Shown one piece after another: positions 34,180-42,235 of a stretch of 64,000 nt of DNA. Made by a program: the position numbers and the translations under genes. This stretch comes from Anthropogastromicrobium sp050944455 (GTDB lineage Bacteria > Bacillota > Clostridia > Lachnospirales > Lachnospiraceae). The stretch lies in assembly GCA_050944455.1 (NCBI GenBank), contig JBMNRC010000013.1:1-64000 (forward strand). The letters are read 5' to 3'. Under the pieces are notes generated by a model. That model was not told where the DNA came from. It saw only the letters and a list, made by a program, of their open reading frames with translations, and ran no database searches. Position 1 is the first letter of the stretch. Each line of letters begins with the position of its first letter.

Positions 34180-35124
34180 TTACATCAGGCCAGTGCCGGT
34201 CAGCTTCTTGGCAATCTGGTTGGTAATCATCAGGAAAATGAAGTTAACGACGTTGGAGAACAGGCCGACGGCGGAGCCGAAGCTGAACTGCCCGCTCTTG
34301 ATGGCGACGTCGTACACGTACGTGGAGATAACCTGCGACGCGCTGAGGTTGCCGGACTGCTGCATCAGGAAGATCTTGTCGAATCCAACGTTGAGGATGT
34401 TGCCCATGCTCATGATCAGCAGGATCACGATGGTCGGGACCAGCACCGGCAGGTCGATGTGGATCATCGTCTGCCAGCGGTTCGCGCCGTCGATCTTGCA
34501 GGCGTCGTACAGCTGGGTGTCCACGGACGACAGCGCGGCAAGATAAATGATGCTGTTCCAGCCGGCGCTCTGCCAGACGCCCGAGAGCACATAAACCCAC
34601 ACGAACGCTTTGGCGTTGGTCAGGAGGTTCATTTTCTGCGGAATCAGGTGAAGCGCCTTGAGCAGGTTGCTGATGACGCCGCCCTTGTAGGCCAGAAGAA
34701 TGTTCAGCATGGAGACCAGGACGACCGTGGAAATGAAGTACGGAATGTAAACTGTGGTCTGCAGCGTCTTTTTCCAGTGTTTGAAGCGGATCTGGTTGAT
34801 GATCATCGCCAGGATGATCGGCGCCGGGAACCCGACGACGATGGACAGCGCGGAGATCACGAACGTGTTCCGGATGGTCGTGAAGAACATCGGGCTCTCG
34901 AAATACTGCTTGAAGTATTTGAATCCGACCCACTTGCCTCCGTAGATTCCGGAGCTGAAATCATAATCCCTGAATGCCAGCTGGACGCCGTACATCGGGA
35001 CATAGCAGAAAATGAAAATGTAGATCATGGCCGGCAGCAGCATCACCCAGAGCTGCCAGTCGTGGCGCAGGTACCATTTCATCGGACGCTTCGGCCCGGT
35101 ATAGACTTTTACTTTTTTCTTCAT
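34180..35124 (-). CDS. Sugar ABC transporter permease (LplB/YtcP type)
   Basis: This 314-residue permease has six predicted helices and the EAA loop SSVDTQLYDACKIDGANRWQTMIHIDLPVL. It begins with a basic, cytoplasmic N-terminus (MKKKVKVYTGPKRPMKW). ATG 35124 has GGGAGGG upstream; an upstream in-frame start is rejected. It is separated from the SBP gene by a stem-loop that may set the expression ratio. Transport of an oligosaccharide is inferred from the family; the neighbouring fucosidase suggests a fucosylated or host glycan. Confidence 0.93.
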   Translation of the reverse strand: MKKKVKVYTGPKRPMKWYLRHDWQLWVMLLPAMIYIFIFCYVPMYGVQLAFRDYDFSSGIYGGKWVGFKYFKQYFESPMFFTTIRNTFVISALSIVVGFPAPIILAMIINQIRFKHWKKTLQTTVYIPYFISTVVLVSMLNILLAYKGGVISNLLKALHLIPQKMNLLTNAKAFVWVYVLSGVWQSAGWNSIIYLAALSSVDTQLYDACKIDGANRWQTMIHIDLPVLVPTIVILLIMSMGNILNVGFDKIFLMQQSGNLSASQVISTYVYDVAIKSGQFSFGSAVGLFSNVVNFIFLMITNQIAKKLTGTGLM

Positions 35125-35224
35125 CGCACCCTCCCTGATGACAGCCCTGTTCTGTTGCCGGAAAAATCCGGCGGCGGCCATCTTTCAGCAAAGCTGTTGG
35201 TATTCCGGCCGTTGACGGGAAAAA

Positions 35225-35255
35225 AGGCGGAGCGCGGATAATCCGCACTCCGCCT
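35225..35255 (-). terminator. Intercistronic stem-loop between SBP and permease genes
   Basis: AGGCGGAG (35225-35232) pairs with CTCCGCCT (35248-35255), with GCGGAT/ATCCGC inside. TTTTT follows on the minus strand. It lies between the SBP stop and permease start, so partial termination would give excess SBP message. Confidence 0.75.
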
Positions 35256-35359
35256 CGCCTTTACTCAGCCAGCCTCGTTCAGCCGGCAGCGCAGAGCCCG
35301 CTGCCCGAATTCAGCGGCGGATTCTTACCGGACTGATAGTTTTCAAAACGATTTTCGGA

Positions 35360-36976
35360 TTACTCAGACTGAGTCGCCAGGTAGTTCTCGTATGCAGTCT
35401 GGCGGATTCCAAGAACTTCCTCAAGGCCCGCGTTGTTGACGGACTCGACATAGGAATCCCAGTCGCTGTCAATGTCGCTCTCGCCAGTCAGCCAGAGTGC
35501 CCACTGGTTGTCGGTGATCGTGGTGATGTTCGCCTGGTCCATGGCCATGGTGTTCTGATCCTCGGTGCTGTACTTCATGAACATCTGCGGATAGTACTCG
35601 GTATCCATGTCGATCAGGGAAAGAGCTTCCTCATACTGCGTTCTCTCTTCCAGAGCGTAGGTTATATCCTGAGCCATCTCGATCTCGGTGGAACGGCGGA
35701 TGTACATCGGGCCGTTGTCCGCCATCGAGGAAGTCCACTTCCATGTGCCGGAATCGGTGTCCGGATCCAGCGGATCAAGAACCTTGTAGGAATTCTCGCC
35801 GGTCTTCTCGACGCAGCCGTCGCTGATTCCGCCGAACAGAACCTGCACGGAAACTTCGGAATCATAGAACAGGTCGACGAACTTCATCGCGGCGTCAGGA
35901 TTCTCGCAGTTCGCGCTCATCGCGACACGGTTCGAACTCATGTTCAGGCCGCTGTAGTCATAAGTCCAGCGCGGCTCGACGTCGGCGTAAGCCTCGTCGT
36001 AGTCGTTCGTGAACGGGCCGCACGGTACGTACTGATCGTAGAGCACCGGTCCGAACTTATCGGTTTCCTCCCAGCCCATGACGCATCCGACGATTGCGTT
36101 GCCGTCCTCGTCGCCGCGGGACAGAGACTGGAACATGGAGTAGTCGTTGGTGATGGCGTTCTCATTGATGAGGCCTTCCGCGTAGAGCTCGGACAGATAC
36201 TTCATCATGCTCTTGTATCTCTCGTCTACCGCGTAGTTCTTGACCTCGCCGTCCTCAGCAAAGTAGCCGTCGGTGCCCCAGTTGGTCAGCTGGATGCCCC
36301 AGGAACCGATCAGGTTGGTGAGGGAATAAGCGCCGCCGAACCAGCCGTTGAAGTCGAGCGGGACCTCGTCGGTCGTGTCGCCGTTGCCGTTGCAGTCGTT
36401 GTCGCGGAACGCCTCGAGAACCGTCTTGAGCTCCATCAGCGTTGTCGGGACTTCCAGTCCGAGTTCATCCAGCCAGACCTTGTTGATAAACATAACGCCG
36501 TTGCAGTCCGGCCACTTGCCCTGGAACTTCGGGGTGCCGTAAATTTCGCCTTCGAGTGTCTGGGCGAGAACCTTGGTGTCCGGCTCTTCCTCGAACATTG
36601 CGGTGATATTCGGGCAATCCTTCTCGATCAGGTCGGTGAGCTCCATGAACAGGCCGCTGTACGTGGTGTAATCGGAGTCCGTGGTAGCGTTGAACAGAAG
36701 ATCCGGGATATCTCCGGAAGCGAAGCGGGTGGATTTGACCTGATCCCAGTCGCTGTAGATCTGCTCCCACTCGACCTCGACGCCTGCCTCGTCCTCGATC
36801 TCCTGCAGCCACTGCATGTCATCGAGGCTCTTGGTCAGCGGATGGGAAATGAAGAGAGCCGTCAGCTTGACCTTCTCGCCGTCACTGCTGTCGGTGCTGT
36901 CTTCTGCCATTACCGGAACAGCGGACATCGCCATCGCGCCGGCCATAGCCATTGCCAATAACTTCTTTGCTTTCAT
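35360..36976 (-). CDS. Extracellular solute-binding protein (LplA type)
   Basis: This 538-residue SBP starts with signal peptide MKAKKLLAMAMAGAMAMSA and a PVMA/EDS signal-peptidase-I site; no cysteine is present for lipidation. An acidic-Ser stretch (EDSTDSSDGE) follows. The rest has the family-1 pattern (GDIPDLLFNATTDSDYTTYSG; GKWPDCNGVMFINKVWLDELG). ATG 36976 follows AAAGGGAG; the longer frame is rejected. It is the first gene of the SBP-LplB-LplC operon behind a good promoter, divergent from an AraC regulator. The ligand is unknown. Confidence 0.92.
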   Translation of the reverse strand: MKAKKLLAMAMAGAMAMSAVPVMAEDSTDSSDGEKVKLTALFISHPLTKSLDDMQWLQEIEDEAGVEVEWEQIYSDWDQVKSTRFASGDIPDLLFNATTDSDYTTYSGLFMELTDLIEKDCPNITAMFEEEPDTKVLAQTLEGEIYGTPKFQGKWPDCNGVMFINKVWLDELGLEVPTTLMELKTVLEAFRDNDCNGNGDTTDEVPLDFNGWFGGAYSLTNLIGSWGIQLTNWGTDGYFAEDGEVKNYAVDERYKSMMKYLSELYAEGLINENAITNDYSMFQSLSRGDEDGNAIVGCVMGWEETDKFGPVLYDQYVPCGPFTNDYDEAYADVEPRWTYDYSGLNMSSNRVAMSANCENPDAAMKFVDLFYDSEVSVQVLFGGISDGCVEKTGENSYKVLDPLDPDTDSGTWKWTSSMADNGPMYIRRSTEIEMAQDITYALEERTQYEEALSLIDMDTEYYPQMFMKYSTEDQNTMAMDQANITTITDNQWALWLTGESDIDSDWDSYVESVNNAGLEEVLGIRQTAYENYLATQSE

Positions 36977-37102
36977 ATTTTCTCCCTTTCCGGTTTTCGA
37001 ACGGAAAACCGCTTGCGGGCGGCGCACCTGTAACCATTTCGGAACGATTTCCGTAAAATATATGACAAGTTCAGCCCGTTCGGAAAACCATTTGTTGTTA
37101 AT

Positions 37103-37131
37103 ATTTTATGATCTATTTGGGCGGATGTAAA
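37103..37131 (-). promoter_or_regulatory. Promoter of the SBP-LplBC operon
   Basis: TTTACA (37126-37131), a 17-nt spacer and TAAAAT (37103-37108) on the minus strand form a near-consensus vegetative promoter, with a ~120-nt leader before ATG 36976. The AraC-type protein encoded at 37429 probably acts here. Confidence 0.7.
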
Positions 37132-37324
37132 TACCTTTTTTTCACTTTTGGTGTACTTTTCTTAGATATTCGCGGAAACTGCCGGAGATTTCCCCATACA
37201 GGTCCGCGGCGCTGAACATTTTTCTGGAACTATTTCACAATCCCGGGCCGGCACTTGTTTTTCGCTGCTCGGCGGCAGCTTTCCGTCACGCGATCATTAT
37301 TTCAGCCGGGTGGTATTCGTTTTA

Positions 37325-37353
37325 TTGTGCGTTTTCCGTTTCTGTTGTATGAT
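37325..37353 (+). promoter_or_regulatory. Promoter of the AraC-type regulator gene
   Basis: TTGTGC (37325-37330), a 17-nt spacer and TATGAT (37348-37353) lie about 75 nt before ATG 37429. The intervening 36977-37428 region has no gene. Confidence 0.55.
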
Positions 37354-37428
37354 TTCAGTGTATTTTTCTTTGATTCAGTGTCTGTTTTTTATATCTTTTA
37401 TTAACTCAGACAATGAGGGAGAACTTCC

Positions 37429-38331
37429 ATGAGCAGTAAAACCTCTCTTTTTGACATCCCCATGCATACCCCTCTCGTCTACCACATGACCGGCAAGTTT
37501 GAAGCGCCGGACGATCACTGGCAGCACCAGGATTTTGACCTGACCGATTTCGAGCTGATCATCATGACGGAAGGCGTTCTTTACATGGGTTACCGGAACC
37601 AGCATTACGAAGTCCACAGCGATGAGTATCTTCTGCTTCCTCCGGCGGAAGCGCCGGACAACCGGCGCATCGGATACAAGCCGGCTTACTGTTCTTTTTA
37701 CTGGCTTCACTTTATGCCCACGCAGCCGTTCTTTACGAGGACAATGAACAGTGAGGATATCGCCTCGGCTCTTCAGCTCCACAGCACCATATCCGCCGAA
37801 AATATCCTGATTCCGATTCAGGGAAAAGTTCCCAACAGGGACAAGATGGTCTTTCTGATGAAGCAGCTGCAGAACGACGTCCGCACGGACTACTGCAGCC
37901 TCACGCTGGGCTACGAAACGTCCAGCATTCTGTGCCAGCTCGGGGATCAGGTTGCGCGCGAGTCCTCCACCCGGAATTCGCCGGACAGCCAGAAGCAGAT
38001 CTTTTCGGATATCATTGACTTTATCCGCCTGAATAACAACGTGTACCTTACGGTTGCCGACGTCGCGGCCAAATTCGGGTACAACGAGGGGTATCTCAGC
38101 CATACCTTCACCCGCTACACCGGGATGACGCTCAAGCAGTATATCCTCAAGCTCAAGATGGACGAGGCCAACCGGCTGCTCTGCGACACCAACCTGTCCA
38201 TCACCGAAGTCGCGCAGGCCATTGGCTACAGGGACGTGCACAATTTTTCCAGGTTTTATAAAAAGTATACGGGCATCACGCCGTCAGATTACCGCAAGAC
38301 CTACGCGAAAAGGCTGCTGTACCACGTCTGA
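37429..38331 (+). CDS. AraC-family transcriptional regulator (cupin sensor)
   Basis: This 300-residue regulator has an N-terminal cupin-like sugar-sensing domain (about 20-150; EGVLYMGYRNQHYEVHSDEYLLLPP). The C-terminal double HTH is about 200-300 (VAAKFGYNEGYLSHTFTRYTGMT and AQAIGYRDVHNFSRFYKKYTG). The ATG at 37429 follows GAGGGAG. It is divergent from the SBP operon at 36976 and next to a GH29 fucosidase gene, so it probably controls one or both in response to a sugar. Unlike the YesN regulators it has no receiver domain, so it should bind its effector directly. Confidence 0.93.
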   Translation: MSSKTSLFDIPMHTPLVYHMTGKFEAPDDHWQHQDFDLTDFELIIMTEGVLYMGYRNQHYEVHSDEYLLLPPAEAPDNRRIGYKPAYCSFYWLHFMPTQPFFTRTMNSEDIASALQLHSTISAENILIPIQGKVPNRDKMVFLMKQLQNDVRTDYCSLTLGYETSSILCQLGDQVARESSTRNSPDSQKQIFSDIIDFIRLNNNVYLTVADVAAKFGYNEGYLSHTFTRYTGMTLKQYILKLKMDEANRLLCDTNLSITEVAQAIGYRDVHNFSRFYKKYTGITPSDYRKTYAKRLLYHV

Positions 38332-38385
38332 CAGGGATCAACTGCTTCCGCGCCTTCGGCCGGCAGGCTGAAACCCATATAAAAA

Positions 38386-38413
38386 CGGCGCCGGAAAACC
38401 GGCGCCGAAATTT
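38386..38413 (+). terminator. Strong terminator after the AraC gene
   Basis: A perfect 9-bp GC stem (38386-38394 with 38399-38407, loop AAAA) is followed by AAATTTTTT. AAAAA on the other side lets it also serve the convergent GH29 gene. Confidence 0.88.
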
Positions 38414-38519
38414 TTTATTTACGGCTGTCTGGGGCAGCAGAGTGAAAGGTCCGCAAAACGGCTCCTTCCGCCAGGGCCATCAGGACAAATGTCCGAAAGC
38501 GGGCGCACAGGCGGCCGGA

Positions 38520-40007
38520 TCAGCGGAACGAAAGCTCGAAGACCACCGGGTAATCGGTTTTGATGCCGTCCGCGCGGAGCTTCATGCCCTCCTCGGAATT
38601 TTCATACTCCACTTTCACATCGTCGTATCCAAGCACTCTCACCTGATCGATCACTTCGTTGAAATCGGACTGGGAGGCCGCGACTTTGGTGTGCAGCGAC
38701 TTTACGGTCACCATGCCGCTCTCCGGCCACTTCAGCGCGAACACGTAGAGCTTCCCGTTGTTGATCGTGAAGCGGAAGTCCTCCGAGGTGTAGGAAGTGT
38801 CCTTCGCGTCGGCGAAAGCGCCTTCCTTGGCCTTTGTGGGACCTTCGCCCTGGATTCTCCACGGGCGGCTGCCGTAGATGGCGTCGCTGTTGGCCTTCAT
38901 CCAGCGGCCGATCGCCTTCAGCACGGCGGTATCCTCCTCCGTGAACGTGCCGTCCGGCTTCGGGCCGACATTCAGCAGCATGCAGCCGTTCTTCGCGAGG
39001 GCGTCGACAAAGTCGTAGATGATGACATTGGGCTTCTTGAAATCATTGTTTTCGGTGTAGCCCCAGGAATTCTTCGCGATCGCGGTATCCGTCTGCCACG
39101 GGAACGGCTGGGCGTTCGCGAACTGCCCGCGCTCCAGGTCGACGGTGGAAACGCCGTAGGGATAGGAATCGCACTTGCTGACGATCATGACTTCCTCTCC
39201 CCATTTCTCCGCCTGGTTGTAGTAATACGCGGCGATCTTCTTCAGATAGGGCCTCGCCGTCTCATGCATGGTCATCCAGTCGAAGTACAGCTGATGCGGA
39301 TGGAAGCGGTCGATGATCTCGATGGTGCGGATCATCCAGTCCGTCAGATACTCCTCGGTCGGATACGGCTCGGCCTTCCTGTTCTGGAGGTCCTTGCTGT
39401 CCACGCGGAGAGCCGGCCAGTAAATGTCGCCCTTCTTCTGCGCGTTCGCGGGAACGTCCGAATCGAAATCCCTGCCGTAGCCGAAGAAGAACCAGTGCTC
39501 GATGCGGTGGCTGGAAGCGCAGTTGACGATGCCCTGCTTTTTCATCTCCTCGGTGAGCTCGCCGACGACGTCCCTGTGCGGGCCCATTTCGGCGGCGTTC
39601 CAGTGGGACAGCTCACTCCTGTACATCTGGAATCCGTCGTGGTGCTCGGCGACCGGAACCACGTATCTTGCCCCGGCCTCCTTAAAGAGGTCGATCCATG
39701 CCTTCGGGTCGAACTTCTCCGCTTTGAACATCGGGATGAAATCCTTGTAGCCGAAATCCTTCTGCGGGCCGTAGGTCTTCACATGATGCTCAAACTCGGG
39801 GGTTCCCTGAATGTACATGCTGCGGGGATACCACTCGTTGCCGAAGCCTGGAACGCTATAAACGCCCCAGTGAATGAAAATGCCGAATTTGGCGTCCCTG
39901 AACCACTTCGGGGTAGGATGCTTTGAAAGGCTCGCCCAGTCCTCGGTATAGGGGCCTTCCTTGATGCCGTCCTCAATGTGCTTCAGCCATTTCTGCGTGT
40001 CATACAT
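38520..40007 (-). CDS. Glycoside hydrolase family 29 (alpha-L-fucosidase)
   Basis: This 495-residue enzyme has the GH29 barrel signatures FGIFIHWGVYSVP, AEHHDGFQMY and HQLYFDWM, the last containing the catalytic nucleophile Asp. A C-terminal beta-sandwich of ~130 residues follows. There is no signal peptide, so it removes fucose from imported oligosaccharide in the cytoplasm. ATG 40007 is preferred over a GTG one codon upstream: AGGAGG is eight bases before it. It is convergent with the AraC gene and may be co-regulated with the neighbouring importer. Confidence 0.93.
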   Translation of the reverse strand: MYDTQKWLKHIEDGIKEGPYTEDWASLSKHPTPKWFRDAKFGIFIHWGVYSVPGFGNEWYPRSMYIQGTPEFEHHVKTYGPQKDFGYKDFIPMFKAEKFDPKAWIDLFKEAGARYVVPVAEHHDGFQMYRSELSHWNAAEMGPHRDVVGELTEEMKKQGIVNCASSHRIEHWFFFGYGRDFDSDVPANAQKKGDIYWPALRVDSKDLQNRKAEPYPTEEYLTDWMIRTIEIIDRFHPHQLYFDWMTMHETARPYLKKIAAYYYNQAEKWGEEVMIVSKCDSYPYGVSTVDLERGQFANAQPFPWQTDTAIAKNSWGYTENNDFKKPNVIIYDFVDALAKNGCMLLNVGPKPDGTFTEEDTAVLKAIGRWMKANSDAIYGSRPWRIQGEGPTKAKEGAFADAKDTSYTSEDFRFTINNGKLYVFALKWPESGMVTVKSLHTKVAASQSDFNEVIDQVRVLGYDDVKVEYENSEEGMKLRADGIKTDYPVVFELSFR

Positions 40008-40036
40008 CACTCTTACCTCCTGGTATTCAACTGATG

Positions 40037-40118
40037 TTTTATGCTTTATCTGGCATTCTGTTTATGCTATGTATGGCATTGATCTGATGCGTTGTATGGC
40101 ATTTTGCCTGACGCTCTG
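40037..40118. repeat. Degenerate 24-nt tandem repeat
   Basis: Three copies with TATGGCATT-like cores start at 40037, 40061 and 40085, with a partial copy at 40109. They lie between the fucosidase start and paaK stop and may sit in the fucosidase leader or promoter region. Confidence 0.7.
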
Positions 40119-40206
40119 TTTCTGCCCGCACAGTTGTCTGCCCGATACTGTGCGCGGCATTTGTTTCCTGTTTTTCAGCGCCCGGTACCGGCGGATGCCG
40201 CGCCGT

Positions 40207-41445
40207 TTAATCGAATCTCTCGTCGATCACTCTCGCCGTCTTCTTGGTGCTGCGCGGCAGAACGCCGGTCTCAACCACCTTGACAATCGGGGTGAAACCG
40301 ATCCTACTCTTGACCTCCGCCGCGATGCGGTCGGCCAGGTCGGCGAAATCGGTGTGCCCGGAAAGTGCCTCGACGTACAGACGCATGGTGTCCCTGCCGT
40401 CCAGGTGCGAAATGCGGATCTGGTACTCGCTGGAAACCTCCGGGAAGGTTCCGATGATCTCCTCGATCTGGGACGGGAACACGTTGACGCCCTTGATCTT
40501 CATCATGTCGTCGGTTCTGCCCTGGATGGAATCGATGCGCGGATAATGGCTTCCGCACTTGCACTCGCCCGGAATGATCCGGGAAAGATCGTGGGTGCGG
40601 TAGCGGATCAGCGGCGCGCCTTCCTTGACCAGCGTGGTGATAACGATCTCGCCGAATTCGCCGTCCGGAACATTCTCGCCGGTCTTCGGGTCGATGATTT
40701 CCAGGTAGATGTAATCATCCCAGTAATGCATGCCCTCGTTATATTTACAGTTGATGCCGATGCCGGGGCCGTAGATCTCGGTAAGCCCATAGATATCGTA
40801 GAGCTCGATGCCCAGGCTGCTCGCGATCTTGTCGCGCATCTTTTTGCTCCAGCGCTCCGAGCCGATCACGCCCTTTTTCAGGCAGATCCTGTCCTTCAGG
40901 CCTCTCTTCTCGATCTCCTCCGCCAGAAGCAGCGCATAGCTGGAAGTCGCGCAGATAACCGTGCTCTTCATGGCCTGCATCATTTCCAGCTGTTTTTCGG
41001 TGTTGCCGGGGCCCATCGGGATAGCCATGGCGCCGAGGCGCTCGGCCCCGGCCTGGAAGCCGATGCCCGCCGTCCACAGGCCGTAGCCCGGGGTGATCTG
41101 GACGCGGTCCATGTTGGTGACGCCCGCGAACTCGAAGCATCTCGCGAACTGGATCGCCCAGTCATCGACGTCCTTCTGGGTGTAGGGAATAATCACCGGC
41201 TTTCCGGTGGTTCCGGAGGAGGAATGGATGCGGACGATGTCCTTTTCCGGAGCCGTCATCAGACCCAGCGGATAGGCGTCGCGCAGGTCCTTTTTCTCCG
41301 AAAACGGAAGCTTTTTGAAGTCTTCCGGGGAATGGACCTCGTGAATGCCGGCTGTCTCCAGCTTTTTGCCGTAAAAGCTCCCGGACTTCTCCAGGGCCCG
41401 GATCCTGTCGTTGACCTGTTCGATCTGCTTTGCACTGATTTCCAT
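40207..41445 (-). CDS. paaK: Phenylacetate-CoA ligase
   Basis: This 412-residue adenylate-forming enzyme carries the P-loop SSSGTTGKPVIIPYT and the GLTEIYGPG segment. Family members make aryl-acetyl-CoA from the free acid, CoA and ATP. ATG 41445 (MEISAKQIEQVNDRI) has GGAGGAG upstream; the longer frame is rejected. It follows iorA and iorB, an arrangement seen in many anaerobes. There the oxidoreductase turns aryl-pyruvates into aryl-acetyl-CoA, and the ligase either makes or recovers the same thioester with ATP conservation. The actual aryl substrate (indole, phenyl or hydroxyphenyl) is not evident. Confidence 0.93.
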   Translation of the reverse strand: MEISAKQIEQVNDRIRALEKSGSFYGKKLETAGIHEVHSPEDFKKLPFSEKKDLRDAYPLGLMTAPEKDIVRIHSSSGTTGKPVIIPYTQKDVDDWAIQFARCFEFAGVTNMDRVQITPGYGLWTAGIGFQAGAERLGAMAIPMGPGNTEKQLEMMQAMKSTVICATSSYALLLAEEIEKRGLKDRICLKKGVIGSERWSKKMRDKIASSLGIELYDIYGLTEIYGPGIGINCKYNEGMHYWDDYIYLEIIDPKTGENVPDGEFGEIVITTLVKEGAPLIRYRTHDLSRIIPGECKCGSHYPRIDSIQGRTDDMMKIKGVNVFPSQIEEIIGTFPEVSSEYQIRISHLDGRDTMRLYVEALSGHTDFADLADRIAAEVKSRIGFTPIVKVVETGVLPRSTKKTARVIDERFD

Positions 41446-41569
41446 ACCTGTTCTCCTCCGCTGCCGCGTTCCGGCAGCCTTCTGTTTCCCTGTACAGTGG
41501 CGTTGGTTTCCTGCTGTTTGCTGAGATTCCCTTACTGCTTTCTGATATTTCCCTGCCCGTTCCCGCGCC

Positions 41570-42157
41570 TCAGGCCCGGTTCCCGGCCGCAAGGTCGACC
41601 GCCCGAAGGTTCATCTCGTGGTACTTCGGGGCTAGCTGCCTGCGGATGGCGTCTTTGAGCCCGTCCACGCTGATCCCGAGTTCCCCGGTCGCGGCCGCTC
41701 CCGCGAGAAGCACGATATTCAGCACGCGGGCGGAACCGCACTGGCGGCAGATTTCCTCCCCGTCGATCACGCGCAGGTTTTTCACGTGCTTTTTGAGATA
41801 CTCAAGACACTCCGTCCCGTCGTAGGCAGAGTTCCCCAGCATGGCCTCCACCGGTTTTACGGCGCGGCTGTTGACAATGGCGGCGCCGTCCGGCTTCAGA
41901 AAGTCCAGGCAGCGCACGGCCTCCGCCGGCTCAAAGGCGATCAGCACATCCGCCGCGCCCTTCGGGATCAGCGGCGACCAGATTTTCGAGTCGGAAATCC
42001 GCACATGGCTCACCACGCTGCCGCCGCGCTGCGCCATCCCGATGGTCTCGGCCGTTTTGACGTTATAGCCCTCCTCCATGCCCGAGAGGGCGATGATTCT
42101 GGAAGCGCGGACGGTTCCCTGCCCGCCGACGCCGCATAATAGACAATCTTTTTTCAT
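41570..42157 (-). CDS. iorB: Indolepyruvate ferredoxin oxidoreductase, beta subunit
   Basis: This 195-residue subunit has the gamma-domain pattern of 2-oxoacid oxidoreductases: CLLCGVGGQGTVRASRII at the start, AQRGGSVVSHVRI, and DVLIAFEPAEAVR. ATG 42157 (MKKDCLLCG) follows AGGGGA; the upstream extension is rejected. It lies 78 nt after iorA and precedes paaK. With IorA it forms the complex that oxidatively decarboxylates aryl-pyruvates to aryl-acetyl-CoA, reducing ferredoxin. Confidence 0.94.
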   Translation of the reverse strand: MKKDCLLCGVGGQGTVRASRIIALSGMEEGYNVKTAETIGMAQRGGSVVSHVRISDSKIWSPLIPKGAADVLIAFEPAEAVRCLDFLKPDGAAIVNSRAVKPVEAMLGNSAYDGTECLEYLKKHVKNLRVIDGEEICRQCGSARVLNIVLLAGAAATGELGISVDGLKDAIRRQLAPKYHEMNLRAVDLAAGNRA

Positions 42158-42235
42158 GGACAATTCCCCTCTGCTGGTACCGGATGCCGCGCGCCTGGCG
42201 TCAGGCCGCGGCTGGTTTTCCTCCGCGCGCACCGC